Assembly (NCBI RefSeq): GCF_004795055.1
Contig: NZ_SSBJ01000026.1
Coordinates: forward strand, 1-64,000
Length of the DNA: 64,000 nucleotides
Reading direction: 5' to 3'
Source of the DNA: Streptomyces sp. A1136
Lineage (GTDB): Bacteria > Actinomycetota > Actinomycetes > Streptomycetales > Streptomycetaceae
Part shown: one piece after another, positions 56,874 through 64,000 of the stretch
Layout: the number at the start of each line of letters is the position of its first letter
Position numbering within the stretch: the stretch's first letter is position 1
Translations under genes and position numbers: made by a program
The notes under the pieces: model-generated
Databases searched by the model: none
Told to the model about the DNA's origin: nothing
The model's input: the letters and a program-made list of their open reading frames with translations, nothing else

Positions 56874-57555
56874 ATGCCCGAGGAAGCCGCGTCCGCCGAA
56901 CACACCGACCACGCCTCGCACGCCGTCCCGGAAGGCGGCGAGGAGTACTGGGACTCGCGCTACCGCGAGAGCGATCGCGTGTGGAGCGGCAACGCCAACG
57001 CCGTCCTGGTCCGTGAGGCCGAGGGGCTCACCCCCGGGCCGCGCCCTGGACCTCGGCTGCGGCGAGGGCGGCGACGCCGTGTGGCTGGCCCGGCAGGGCT
57101 GGAGGGTCACCGCGACCGACATCTCCGGTGTCGCGCTGGAACGGGCGCGGGCCCACGCGGAGGAGGCCGGGGTCGGCGACCGGGTCGACTGGCAGCGCCA
57201 CGACCTGGCCCGGTCCTTCCCGGACGGCGAGTTCGACCTGGTCTCCGCGTGCTTCCTGCACACCTACGGCGACTTCCCCCGCGAGCGGGTCCTGCGCAGG
57301 GCCGCCGCGGCCGTGGCCCCGGGCGGCGTCCTGCTCGTCGTCGGCCACGCGGGCCTACCCTCCGGGCACGACCACCCGGACCACGCGGTGCCGCCCTTCC
57401 CGACCCCGGACGAGGTGGTGGCACAACTGGAGCTGCCGGAGGGTGAGTGGGAGGTACTGCTCGCGGAGGAACACGAGCGGTTGCGGACCCGGCCCGACGA
57501 CGGCCGGCCCGAGCCCCACGCCGACAACGCGGTGAAGGTCCTGCGGCTGCCCTAG
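56874..57555 (+). pseudogene. Class I SAM methyltransferase with a single-base frameshift
   Basis: From ATG 56874 (AGAGGGG upstream) the frame gives EEYWDSRYRESDRVWSGNAN and then VREAEGLTPG, after which it runs into a Pro/Arg-rich, clearly wrong frame. The +1 frame carries on with RALDLGCGEGGDAVWLARQG (SAM motif I), WRVTATDISGVALERARAHA, EFDLVSACFLHTYGDFPRER and VAPGGVLLVVGHAGLPSGHD to 57555. One G too many in CCCCCGGG (57031-57038) explains it: with two Gs the two halves read through as a normal 227-residue tellurite/thiopurine-type methyltransferase. It is a pseudogene or a homopolymer error. Confidence 0.82.
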
Positions 57556-57632
57556 GCCGGGTCTTTAGGATCAGGCCTGGCGCGCCGAAGCACCCCTGGC
57601 GCGCCGGAAGCCGGCCCGAGCCCCGCGGAGGA

Positions 57633-58574
57633 TCAGAAGCCGAGCTTGCGCAGCTGCTTGGGGTCGCGCTGCCAGTCCTTGGCCACCTTCACGTGGAGGT
57701 CCAGGAAGACGGGGGTGCCCAGGAGCGCCTCGATGTGCTTGCGCGACTTCATCCCGACCTCCTTGAGGCGGGAGCCCTTCGGGCCGATGATGATGCCCTT
57801 CTGGCTGGGCCGCTCGATGTAGACGTTCGCGTGGATGTCGAGCAGCGGGCGGTCCGCCGGACGGTTCTCCCGGGGGATCATCTCCTCCACGACCACCGCG
57901 ATCGAGTGCGGGAGCTCGTCGCGCACGCCCTCCAGCGCGGCCTCCCGGATGAGCTCCGCGACCATCACCATCTCGGGCTCGTCGGTGAGGTCGCCCTCGG
58001 GGTACAGCGGCGGGCTCTCCGGCAGCAGGGGCGCGATCAGGTCCGCCAGCAGTTGGACCTGGCTGTCGCCGACCGCCGACACGGGGACGATCTCGGCCCA
58101 CTCGAAGCCGAGCTCGGCTCCGAGCTGGTGGATGGCGAGGAGCTGCTCGGCGAGCTGCTTCGATTCCACCAGGTCGGTCTTGGTGACGATGGCGATCTTG
58201 GGGGTCTTCTTGATCGCCGCGAGTTCCTTCGCGATGAACTTGTCCCCGGGGCCGAGCTTCTGGTCGGCCGGCAGGCAGAAGCCGATGACGTCGACCTCGG
58301 CCCAGGTGGTCCGCACGACGTCGTTCAGGCGCTCGCCGAGCAGGGTGCGCGGCTTGTGCAGGCCGGGCGTGTCGACCAGCACCAGTTGGGCGTCGGGGCG
58401 GTGCACGATGCCGCGAACGGTGTGGCGGGTGGTCTGCGGCCGGTTCGAGGTGATCGCGACCTTGGTGCCCACGAGCGCGTTGGTCAGGGTCGACTTGCCC
58501 GCGTTGGGGCGGCCGACGAAACAGGCGAAGCCCGCGCGGTGCGGGGCGGTGGGCTCGGGGGAACGATCGCTCAT
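57633..58574 (-). CDS. era: GTPase Era
   Basis: The 313-residue protein has G1 GRPNAGKST, G2 region SNRPQTTRHTVRG, G3 DTPGLHKPR, G4 TKTD (AIVTKTDLVE) and a C-terminal KH domain with GIIIGPKGSRLKEVGMKSRK. Era binds the 3' end of 16S rRNA and helps 30S assembly. I start it at ATG 58574, with GGGGAGA 9 bp upstream, instead of the ATG three codons before. It is the first gene of its own unit; in many actinobacteria the CorC-like and cytidine-deaminase-like genes directly precede it, but here 3.5 kb of other genes intervene. Confidence 0.95.
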   Translation of the reverse strand: MSDRSPEPTAPHRAGFACFVGRPNAGKSTLTNALVGTKVAITSNRPQTTRHTVRGIVHRPDAQLVLVDTPGLHKPRTLLGERLNDVVRTTWAEVDVIGFCLPADQKLGPGDKFIAKELAAIKKTPKIAIVTKTDLVESKQLAEQLLAIHQLGAELGFEWAEIVPVSAVGDSQVQLLADLIAPLLPESPPLYPEGDLTDEPEMVMVAELIREAALEGVRDELPHSIAVVVEEMIPRENRPADRPLLDIHANVYIERPSQKGIIIGPKGSRLKEVGMKSRKHIEALLGTPVFLDLHVKVAKDWQRDPKQLRKLGF

Positions 58575-58954
58575 ACGGGCCATTCTCCCCGATGCCGCTC
58601 CCGGCGCCGACCAGGCCACGGCCGCGAGGGCCGATGCGGTCGTCGGCCGGGGCCGGCGCGCGCGGTCGGCGGCACCTTCGGCGCTCGCCCCCGCGTCCCC
58701 GCCGCGCGCGGTCGGCCGACCGCGCGGACGCGCCTCCCGGCCGGGCGGCAGCTCCGTCGCCGGCCGGCCGGGCCCGCGGTGCGGGAGGCGCGTCGGCGCA
58801 GGGTGACGGTGCCGAGGTCGCGCAGGGTGTACGTGATCTCCGCGCCGTTGCCGTCGGCGCGGGGGCGGTGTGACCGGTGGCGGTTGCGGTCGGGCGCTGC
58901 GACCCGGGCACTTCCCCGGCCGTGGTGCGGACGGTGGGCCGGGGGTGGGAGGGG
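58575..58954. other. GC-rich spacer between the GlxA-type gene and era, with a 22-bp palindrome
   Basis: No convincing gene lies here. A perfect loop-less palindrome (58705-58726, CGCGCGGTCGG and its complement) is preceded by a direct copy of GCGCGCGGTCGGC (58657-58669). A short minus-strand stretch, ITYTLRDLGTVTLRRR, reads like protein but has no start, no coherent length and is probably chance or a remnant. Confidence 0.5.
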
Positions 58955-60004
58955 TCACCGCGCGGAAGCCACATCGACGGGCGGTCCATCGGGCGACAGC
59001 GATGAGCCGCCGACCGCGCGGAACGTCCTGCGGTACCCGGTCGGACTCACCCCGAGCGCGGCCTGTACGTGCTTGCGCAGCGACTGGGCCGTCCCGAACC
59101 CGCTCTCCCGAGCCACCCGTTCCATCGGGAGCTCCGTCAGCTCCAGCAGTCGTCGGGCCCGCTCGACGCGTTGCGCGACGATCCACTCGCCCGGGCTCAC
59201 CCCGACCTCCTCGCGGAACCTGCGCGTGAACGTCCGTACCGACACGGCCTCCTGGCGGGCCAGGTCGCTCAGCCTGATCGGCTCGTGCAGTCGCTCCAGC
59301 AGCCAGGCCCGCGCGGAAGCGGTACCGGTCCGCTGCGGTTCGGGGACCGGGCGCTCGATGAACTGGGCCTGCCCGCCGTCCCGGTGGGGCGGCACCACGG
59401 TCCGCCGGGCCACCTCGTTCGCGACGGCGGCGCCGTGGTCGCGGCGCACGATGTGCAGGCACAGGTCGATGCCGGCCGCGACTCCGGCGGAGGTCAGCAC
59501 GTCCCCGTCGTCGGTGTAGAGCACGTCGGCGTCGACGAGCACGCGGGGGAACAGCCGCTGGAAGTGCTCGGCGTGGGCCCAGTGGGTCGTCGCGCGGAGA
59601 CCGTCCAGGTACCCCGCGGCGGCCAGCACGTAACCACCCGTACAGATGGAGACGAGCCGGGTGCCGGGGCGGACGTGGGTCAGGGCGGCGGCGAGTTCGT
59701 CCGTCAGGCGGCCGTGCTCGTACACCGGCCCGAGCTCGTACGAAGCCGGAACCACGACCGTGTCGGCCGTGGCGAGCAGCTCCGGGCCGTGTTCGACGCG
59801 GATCGCGAAGTCGGCGTCGGTGGGCACCTGCCCCGCGGACAGTCCACAGGTGAGGATCTCGTACAGCGGCCGCCCGGCCCGGTCCTTGGCCCGGCCGAAG
59901 ATCCGGTGCGGAATGCCGAGTTCGAAGGGCAACAGCCCGGCGAGGGCGAGGACGACGACCCGGTGGGCGGAGTCTTCCGACGGGATCTGCGTACGAGAGT
60001 CCAT
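58955..60004 (-). CDS. GlxA-type AraC-family regulator with DJ-1/PfpI-like domain
   Basis: The 349-residue protein has an N-terminal DJ-1/PfpI fold (VVVLALAGLLPFELGIPHRI, then LVSICTGGYVLAAAGYLDGL with the nucleophile-elbow Cys) and a C-terminal AraC HTH pair: EPIRLSDLARQEAVSVRTFT, RRFREEVGVSPGEWIVAQRV, MERVARESGFGTAQSLRKHV and ALGVSPTGYRRTF. Such proteins usually act as activators responding to small nitrogen or aldehyde ligands. The start ATG 60004 lies 72 bp from the divergent MFS gene, its most likely target. Enzymatic activity of the DJ-1 domain is uncertain. Confidence 0.87.
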   Translation of the reverse strand: MDSRTQIPSEDSAHRVVVLALAGLLPFELGIPHRIFGRAKDRAGRPLYEILTCGLSAGQVPTDADFAIRVEHGPELLATADTVVVPASYELGPVYEHGRLTDELAAALTHVRPGTRLVSICTGGYVLAAAGYLDGLRATTHWAHAEHFQRLFPRVLVDADVLYTDDGDVLTSAGVAAGIDLCLHIVRRDHGAAVANEVARRTVVPPHRDGGQAQFIERPVPEPQRTGTASARAWLLERLHEPIRLSDLARQEAVSVRTFTRRFREEVGVSPGEWIVAQRVERARRLLELTELPMERVARESGFGTAQSLRKHVQAALGVSPTGYRRTFRAVGGSSLSPDGPPVDVASAR

Positions 60005-60075
60005 GGCCCGATCGTAGCGAAGCGTGTCGTTCAGGCCACTGTCGCCCGGTGCCCCCGCGGCCGGAAGCTGTCCGG

Positions 60076-61404
60076 GTGACCCAGACAGCACCCACGCCGG
60101 CGCCCTCGCCCGCGCCCACGCCCGCCGCCGATGCCGCTCCCCCGCCCGCCCCGCGCACGCCCGGTCGCGTCCACCGCGCCTGGTTCGTCGCGGCCGTCGC
60201 CTTCGTGACGATCGTCGGCGCCGCCGCCTTCGCCTCCCTGCCCGGGCTGCTCATCGAACCGCTCCACGAGGAGTTCGACTGGTCGCGCGGCACCATCGGC
60301 TTCGCCGTCTCCGTCAACCTCGCCCTCTACGGGCTGACCGCGCCGTTCGCGGCCGCGCTGATGGACCGTTTCGGCATGCGCCGGGTCGTGGCGGTGGCCC
60401 TGATCGTCATATCCGCCGGCGCGGTGGCCACGGTCTGGATGACCGCGGCCTGGCAACTGGTGCTGCTCTGGGGAGTGCTGGTCGGTCTGGGCAGCGGCTC
60501 TATGGCCATGGCGTTCGCCGCGACCGTGACCAACCGCTGGTTCACCGCCCGCCGCGGACTCGTCACCGGCGTCCTGACCGCGGCCGGCGCCTCCGGACAA
60601 TTGATCTTCCTTCCGTTGCTGTCCTGGCTGGTGGAACGCCACGGGTGGCGCCCGGGCTCGGTCACCGTGTCGCTGGCCGCGCTGGTCGTCGTGCCCTTCG
60701 TGTGGCTGCTGCTGCGCGACCACCCCGCGGACGTGGGGCTCGCTCCCTACGGCGGCACGTACGCGCACAAGCCCGCGCCGGCGCGCGGGGCGGCGGGGCG
60801 CGCGGTGTCGGTGCTGTTCAAGGCGGCCCGGACCGGCCCCTTCTGGCTCCTGGCCGGCACCTTCGCGATCTGCGGCGCCTCGACCAACGGACTGGTGCGG
60901 ACGCACTTCGTGCCGGCGGCGCACGACCACGGCATGCCGGTGACGGCGGCAGCCGGACTGCTCGCGGTGGTCGGCGTGTTCGACGTGCTCGGCACGATCG
61001 CCTCCGGCTGGTTCACCGACCGGTTCGAGGCGCGTCGACTGCTGGCGGTGTACTACGCCCTGCGCGGCGTCTCGCTCCTGTTCCTGCCGATGCTGATGGC
61101 GCCGTCCGTGCACCCGCCGATGGTCTTCTTCATCGTCTTCTACGGCCTGGACTGGGTCGCGACCGTCCCGCCCACCATCGCGCTGTGCCGCGAGCAGTAC
61201 GGGGAGGACAGTGCCATCGTCTTCGGCTGGGTGCTGGCCTCGCACCAGGTGGGCGCGGCCCTGGTGGCCTTCCTGGGCGGCCTGGCGCGCGACGCGTTCG
61301 GCTCGTACGACCTGGTCTGGTACGCGGCGGGCGCGCTGTGCGCGGTGGCCGCCCTGATGGCCATGGTCATCAGGCGCCGGACCGGTGATCCAATGGCGGC
61401 ATGA
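60076..61404 (+). CDS. MFS transporter
   Basis: The 442-residue protein has 12 predicted helices in two blocks. The first begins AWFVAAVAFVTIVGAAAFAS, followed by motif A-like LMDRFGMRRVVAVALIV and TNRWFTARRGLVTGVLTAAG, which together resemble the monocarboxylate/oxalate-formate group. The second block begins FWLLAGTFAICGASTNGLVR and has SGWFTDRFEARRLLAVYYAL. I start it at GTG 60076 (GGAAG 9 bp upstream), leaving a Pro/Ala-rich N-terminus of ~35 residues. The divergent GlxA-type gene probably controls it. Its stop overlaps the next gene by 4 bp. Confidence 0.85.
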   Translation: MTQTAPTPAPSPAPTPAADAAPPPAPRTPGRVHRAWFVAAVAFVTIVGAAAFASLPGLLIEPLHEEFDWSRGTIGFAVSVNLALYGLTAPFAAALMDRFGMRRVVAVALIVISAGAVATVWMTAAWQLVLLWGVLVGLGSGSMAMAFAATVTNRWFTARRGLVTGVLTAAGASGQLIFLPLLSWLVERHGWRPGSVTVSLAALVVVPFVWLLLRDHPADVGLAPYGGTYAHKPAPARGAAGRAVSVLFKAARTGPFWLLAGTFAICGASTNGLVRTHFVPAAHDHGMPVTAAAGLLAVVGVFDVLGTIASGWFTDRFEARRLLAVYYALRGVSLLFLPMLMAPSVHPPMVFFIVFYGLDWVATVPPTIALCREQYGEDSAIVFGWVLASHQVGAALVAFLGGLARDAFGSYDLVWYAAGALCAVAALMAMVIRRRTGDPMAA

Positions 61405-62054
61405 CCCCACGACCGCGCGCCTTGGCGGCCCTCGACCGTTTCAACGCCGCCCACCCCTGGGACCACAACGCCCACTACCACCGGTGGATCCTGCGCCAGG
61501 TGCCGAAGCGGTGCGCGCGGGCACTGGACATCGGCTGCGGCAGCGGCGAGTTGGCCGGGCTCCTGGCCACCCGGGCCCAGACGGTGATCGGGATCGACGC
61601 CGACCCCACGATCGTCGCCCTGGCCCGCGCGACGGCCCCGGCGGAAGGCCGGATGTCCTTCGTCACCGGCGACGCGCTGACGGCGGTACCGCGCGGCCCG
61701 TACGACATCGTCACCTGCGTCGCCGCCGTCCACCACATGCCCTTCGGCCGGGCGCTGAACCTCTTCCGCCACCACCTCGCTCCCGGCGGGACCCTGGTGG
61801 TCGTCGGCGTGGCGCGGGCCGACACCGTCGGCGACCACCTGATGGGCGCCCTCTCGATCCCGCTGAACGCCGCCGTCGGTTGGCTGCGAAACCGCGGCCG
61901 CCCGGCGCCCCGGCCAGCCGCGATGACGGCTCGGACCCGCCCGCCCGTGATGACCTTCGCCGAGATCGGCGACCAAGTCGGCGCCGCCCTGCCCGGCGCC
62001 CGCCTGCGACGGCGTCTGTTCTGGCGGTACACGCTCGTGTGGCACGCGCCCTAG
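61401..62054 (+). CDS. Class I SAM-dependent methyltransferase
   Basis: The 217-residue protein carries SAM motif I ARALDIGCGSGELAGLLATR, the acidic loop TVIGIDADPTIVALARATAP, motif II YDIVTCVAAVHHMPFGRALN and motif III LAPGGTLVVVGVARADTV. A membrane-attracted helix may lie at SIPLNAAVGWLRN. The N-terminus (FNAAHPWDHNAHYHRWILRQ) is typical of small-molecule methyltransferases of the Methyltransf_25/UbiE-like group. The ATG overlaps the MFS stop (ATGA), so the two are one unit and may act on the same compound: one modifies and one exports it. The substrate is unknown. Confidence 0.85.
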   Translation: MTPRPRALAALDRFNAAHPWDHNAHYHRWILRQVPKRCARALDIGCGSGELAGLLATRAQTVIGIDADPTIVALARATAPAEGRMSFVTGDALTAVPRGPYDIVTCVAAVHHMPFGRALNLFRHHLAPGGTLVVVGVARADTVGDHLMGALSIPLNAAVGWLRNRGRPAPRPAAMTARTRPPVMTFAEIGDQVGAALPGARLRRRLFWRYTLVWHAP

Positions 62055-62083
62055 GACTCAAGCCCACCCGTGCCCGGTAGGGC

Positions 62084-62437
62084 TCAGCCCGCCGGCGTCG
62101 TGGACTTGAGGGTGCCGTCCGGGGCCGCCAGGAGGACCGGGGTATCCGGGCCGCCGAGGTCGCGGACGGCCGCGCGGTCCGCGTCGGCCGGGACGTCCGC
62201 CGCGCTCACCACGGCGGCGGCCTCCAGGGACCGCGCCCCGCTGGCCACCGCCATCGCGACCGCCGTGCGCAGCGCGCTCAGCTTGAGGGAGTCCAGCTCC
62301 ACGGTCCCGGCCACGTACGTGCGGCCCGTCTCGTCGCGCACCGCCGCGCCCTCCGGCACGCCGTTGCGGGCGCGGGCGCTGCGCGCCAGTGTGATGATCT
62401 TGGTGTCCTCGGGGTCGATCCCGGTGTTGTCGCTCAT
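62084..62437 (-). CDS. Cytidine-deaminase-like small protein of the era cluster
   Basis: The 117-residue protein has a cytidine-deaminase-like fold: EDTKIITLARSARARNGVPE, GAAVRDETGRTYVAGTVELD, SLKLSALRTAVAMAVASGAR. The catalytic His/Cys-x-Glu and PC-x-x-C zinc motifs of true deaminases are missing (here VAGTVELD and no cysteines at all), so it is probably not a deaminase. Homologues of this kind sit between corC-like genes and era in mycobacteria and streptomycetes. The start ATG 62437 has no close upstream competitor. A structural or regulatory role is possible, but nothing is known. Confidence 0.75.
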   Translation of the reverse strand: MSDNTGIDPEDTKIITLARSARARNGVPEGAAVRDETGRTYVAGTVELDSLKLSALRTAVAMAVASGARSLEAAAVVSAADVPADADRAAVRDLGGPDTPVLLAAPDGTLKSTTPAG

Positions 62438-62505
62438 GGGCGAAAGCATAGGGAGCGCCCGGGCGGGCCCGGGGGACGGCCCCGCCGGGCCGCCGCCCCC
62501 ACGGC

Positions 62506-62859
62506 TCAGGGCCGGTCCAGCCGCAACCGCTCGGCCTTGGGCAGCCCGGCGACGACCAGGTCGTACGAGTCCTCCACCAGCTCCCGGACCATCTCGTCCG
62601 GCAGCCCGGCGACCGTCACCGTGTTCCAGTGCCGCTTGTTCATGTGCCAGCCCGGAACGATCGCCTCGTACTCCGCCCGCAGCCGCACCGCCGCCTCCGG
62701 CTCGCACTTGAGGTTGATCTTCAACGGTTCGGCGTCCAGCGCCGTCAGCGCGAACACCTTGCCGAGCACCTTGAACACCGAGGTCTCCGGCGTGAAGGGG
62801 AACTCCTCCACCGCCGCGTTGAAGCCCAGACAGAAGGCGCGCAGCTCCGCGGGGGTCAT
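62506..62859 (-). CDS. MmcQ/YjbR-family protein
   Basis: The 117-residue product shows the YjbR signature: LRAFCLGFNAAVEEFPFTPE near the start, FKVLGKVFALTALDAEPLKI, NLKCEPEAAVRLRAEYEAIV, PGWHMNKRHWNTVTVAGLPD, and ELVEDSYDLVVAGLPKAERL at the end. The fold resembles a double-wing DNA-binding domain, but no DNA target is known. The ATG overlaps the stop of the CorC-like gene (ATGA). It belongs to the PhoH-YbeY-CorC-Era region in related genomes. Confidence 0.85.
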   Translation of the reverse strand: MTPAELRAFCLGFNAAVEEFPFTPETSVFKVLGKVFALTALDAEPLKINLKCEPEAAVRLRAEYEAIVPGWHMNKRHWNTVTVAGLPDEMVRELVEDSYDLVVAGLPKAERLRLDRP

Positions 62860-64000
62860 TCGGGCACCTCCACGCCCTCGTCCGGCTCCATCACCACGGG
62901 CTCCACCAACACCGTCACGATCTTGTTCCGGCGGCCGGCCGGGGATTCGGCCGTCAGCCGCAGCGGCCGCCCGTCGGGCAGCTCCACCACGGCCGACGCG
63001 CCCGCGATCGGCACCCGGCCCAGCGCCTTGGCGAGCAGGCCGCCGACCGTCTCCACGTCCTCGTCGTCGAAGGCCTCGACCTTGAACAGCTCCCCGAGGT
63101 CGGTGATGTCGAGGCGGGCGGTGACCCGGTACCGGTCGTCGCCGAGCTCCTCGACCGGCGGGAGTTCGCGGTCGTACTCGTCGGTGATCTCGCCGACGAT
63201 CTCCTCCAGGATGTCCTCGATCGTCACGATGCCCGCCGTACCTCCGTACTCGTCGATGACGACGGCCACGTGGTTGCGCACCGACTGCATCTCGCGGAGC
63301 AGGTCGCCGGCGTTCTTGGTGTCGGGCACGAAGACGGCCGGCCGTATGGCCGTCGAGACGAGGTCGGACTCCGCCTCCCGGCTGATGTGCGTCTTGCGGA
63401 CGAGGTCCTTCAGGTAGACGATCCCGACGATGTCGTCCTCGTTCTCCCCGGTCACCGGGATACGCGAGAAGCCCGAGCGCAGCGCGAGCGTCGTCGCCTG
63501 GCGCACCGTCTTGTACCGCTCGATGCAGACCAGGTCGGTGCGGGGCACCATCACCTCGCGCACGAGGGTGTCGCCGAGTTCGAAGACCTGGTGCACCATC
63601 CGACGCTCGTCGTCCTCGATCAACGATTCCTTCTCCGCCAGGTCCACCATGGCCCGCAGCTCGGCCTCGGAGGCGAACGGTCCCTTGCGGAAGCCCTTGC
63701 CCGGGGTGAGCGCGTTGCCGAGGAGGATCAGCAGCTGCGGGATCGGCCCCATGACCCGGGCCAGCGGGACGAGCACGTACGCGGCCGCGGTCGCCGTGTT
63801 CAGCGGGTGCTGACGGCCGATGGTGCGCGGGGACACCCCCACCGCCACGTACGACACCAGCACCATCACGGCGATGGCCACGAGCAGCGCGGTCCAGTTC
63901 TCGCCGAACTCGTCCAGGCACACGTAGGTGACGAGCACGCCCGCCGCCATCTCACAGGTGACCCGGACGAGCAGCGCCACATTGACGTAGCGGGTCGGGT
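62856..64000 (-). CDS. CorC/HlyC-family CBS-domain membrane protein, 5' end outside window
   Basis: At least 381 residues are visible; the first ~60 residues of the protein lie to the right of the window because the frame stays open to 64000 and the visible start is in the middle of the DUF21 membrane domain (ENWTALLVAIAVMVLVSYVA, VSPRTIGRQHPLN). It continues with the linker EKESLIEDDERRMVHQVFEL and TLVREVMVPRTDLVCIERYK, then two CBS domains (FSRIPVTGENEDDIVGIVYL; VAVVIDEYGGTAGIVTIEDI, with LEEIVGEITDEYD after it) and the CorC_HlyC domain. Proposed roles in the family are Mg2+/Co2+ efflux; this is not settled. The stop overlaps the YjbR-like start. Confidence 0.88.
   Translation of the reverse strand, partial: PTRYVNVALLVRVTCEMAAGVLVTYVCLDEFGENWTALLVAIAVMVLVSYVAVGVSPRTIGRQHPLNTATAAAYVLVPLARVMGPIPQLLILLGNALTPGKGFRKGPFASEAELRAMVDLAEKESLIEDDERRMVHQVFELGDTLVREVMVPRTDLVCIERYKTVRQATTLALRSGFSRIPVTGENEDDIVGIVYLKDLVRKTHISREAESDLVSTAIRPAVFVPDTKNAGDLLREMQSVRNHVAVVIDEYGGTAGIVTIEDILEEIVGEITDEYDRELPPVEELGDDRYRVTARLDITDLGELFKVEAFDDEDVETVGGLLAKALGRVPIAGASAVVELPDGRPLRLTAESPAGRRNKIVTVLVEPVVMEPDEGVEVPE

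Noticed and set aside
58790..58870. A protein-like minus-strand stretch (ITYTLRDLGTVTLRRR) upstream of era
   Set aside because: No start codon or ribosome site in frame and the frame degenerates into Arg/Pro-rich sequence on both sides.

Overview
The window is high-GC DNA (GC-rich third codon positions, many GTG starts, 4-bp ATGA/GTGA gene overlaps) and looks like a Streptomyces chromosome. The set and rough order of housekeeping genes (hrdA-type sigma factor, dgt, dnaG, nirBD, ppdK, dus, glyS, zinc ABC transporter and zur, uppS, recO, leuA, era, corC-like) matches, from memory, the S. coelicolor region around SCO2460-2540. No database search was run.

Region 1 (1-7,300) is the end of an integrated phage or conjugative element. 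A leftward operon begins with a small XRE-type regulator and continues through a YqaJ-like exonuclease, a RecT-like annealing protein, a DEDDh exonuclease, a small membrane protein, a cysteine-rich protein and a RusA-like resolvase, then runs off the left edge. A divergent HTH gene shares its intergenic region, which holds five copies of a GCGCGTAGT-type operator. A Pro/Thr-rich membrane protein and a possible 20-codon ORF end the rightward arm. The 3' end of a tRNA gene (anticodon CAT) faces the element and could be its attachment site.

Region 2 (7,385-14,900) holds three tRNA genes (two are identical tandem tRNA-Asn), a YtxH-like protein, a xylulokinase-like protein, a heterodimeric ABC exporter and an HrdA-like sigma factor. 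Region 3 (15,000-33,500) holds nitrogen assimilation genes (nasA; an FAD reductase with nirB and nirD; candidate GlnR boxes before both loci), a sirohydrochlorin chelatase-like gene, dgt, dnaG, a class F sortase with a probable surface partner, and an SDR gene broken by one base at its catalytic lysine codon. Region 4 (33,500-42,400) holds ppdK with a perfect dyad in its leader, a dihydrouridine synthase, two transporters or membrane proteins, and an aldo/keto reductase-TetR pair behind a perfect 15-bp-arm palindrome.

Region 5 (42,400-54,300) holds glyS, a zinc uptake operon ending in zur (two Zur boxes over an apparently leaderless promoter), uppS, recO, a nucleobase permease, a TerB-like protein and leuA with a 15-codon leader peptide containing four consecutive leucines. 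Region 6 (54,500-64,000) holds a protealysin-like M4 protease paired with an emfourin-like inhibitor, a GNAT gene, a frameshifted methyltransferase, era, a GlxA-type regulator divergent from an MFS gene, and the start of the usual era-linked cluster (cytidine-deaminase-like, YjbR-like, CorC-like).

The items most worth a second look are the element's operator array, the M4 protease-emfourin operon, the leuA leader, the AKR/TetR and ppdK dyads, and the two single-base frameshifts. I found no CRISPR array, transposase or integrase.
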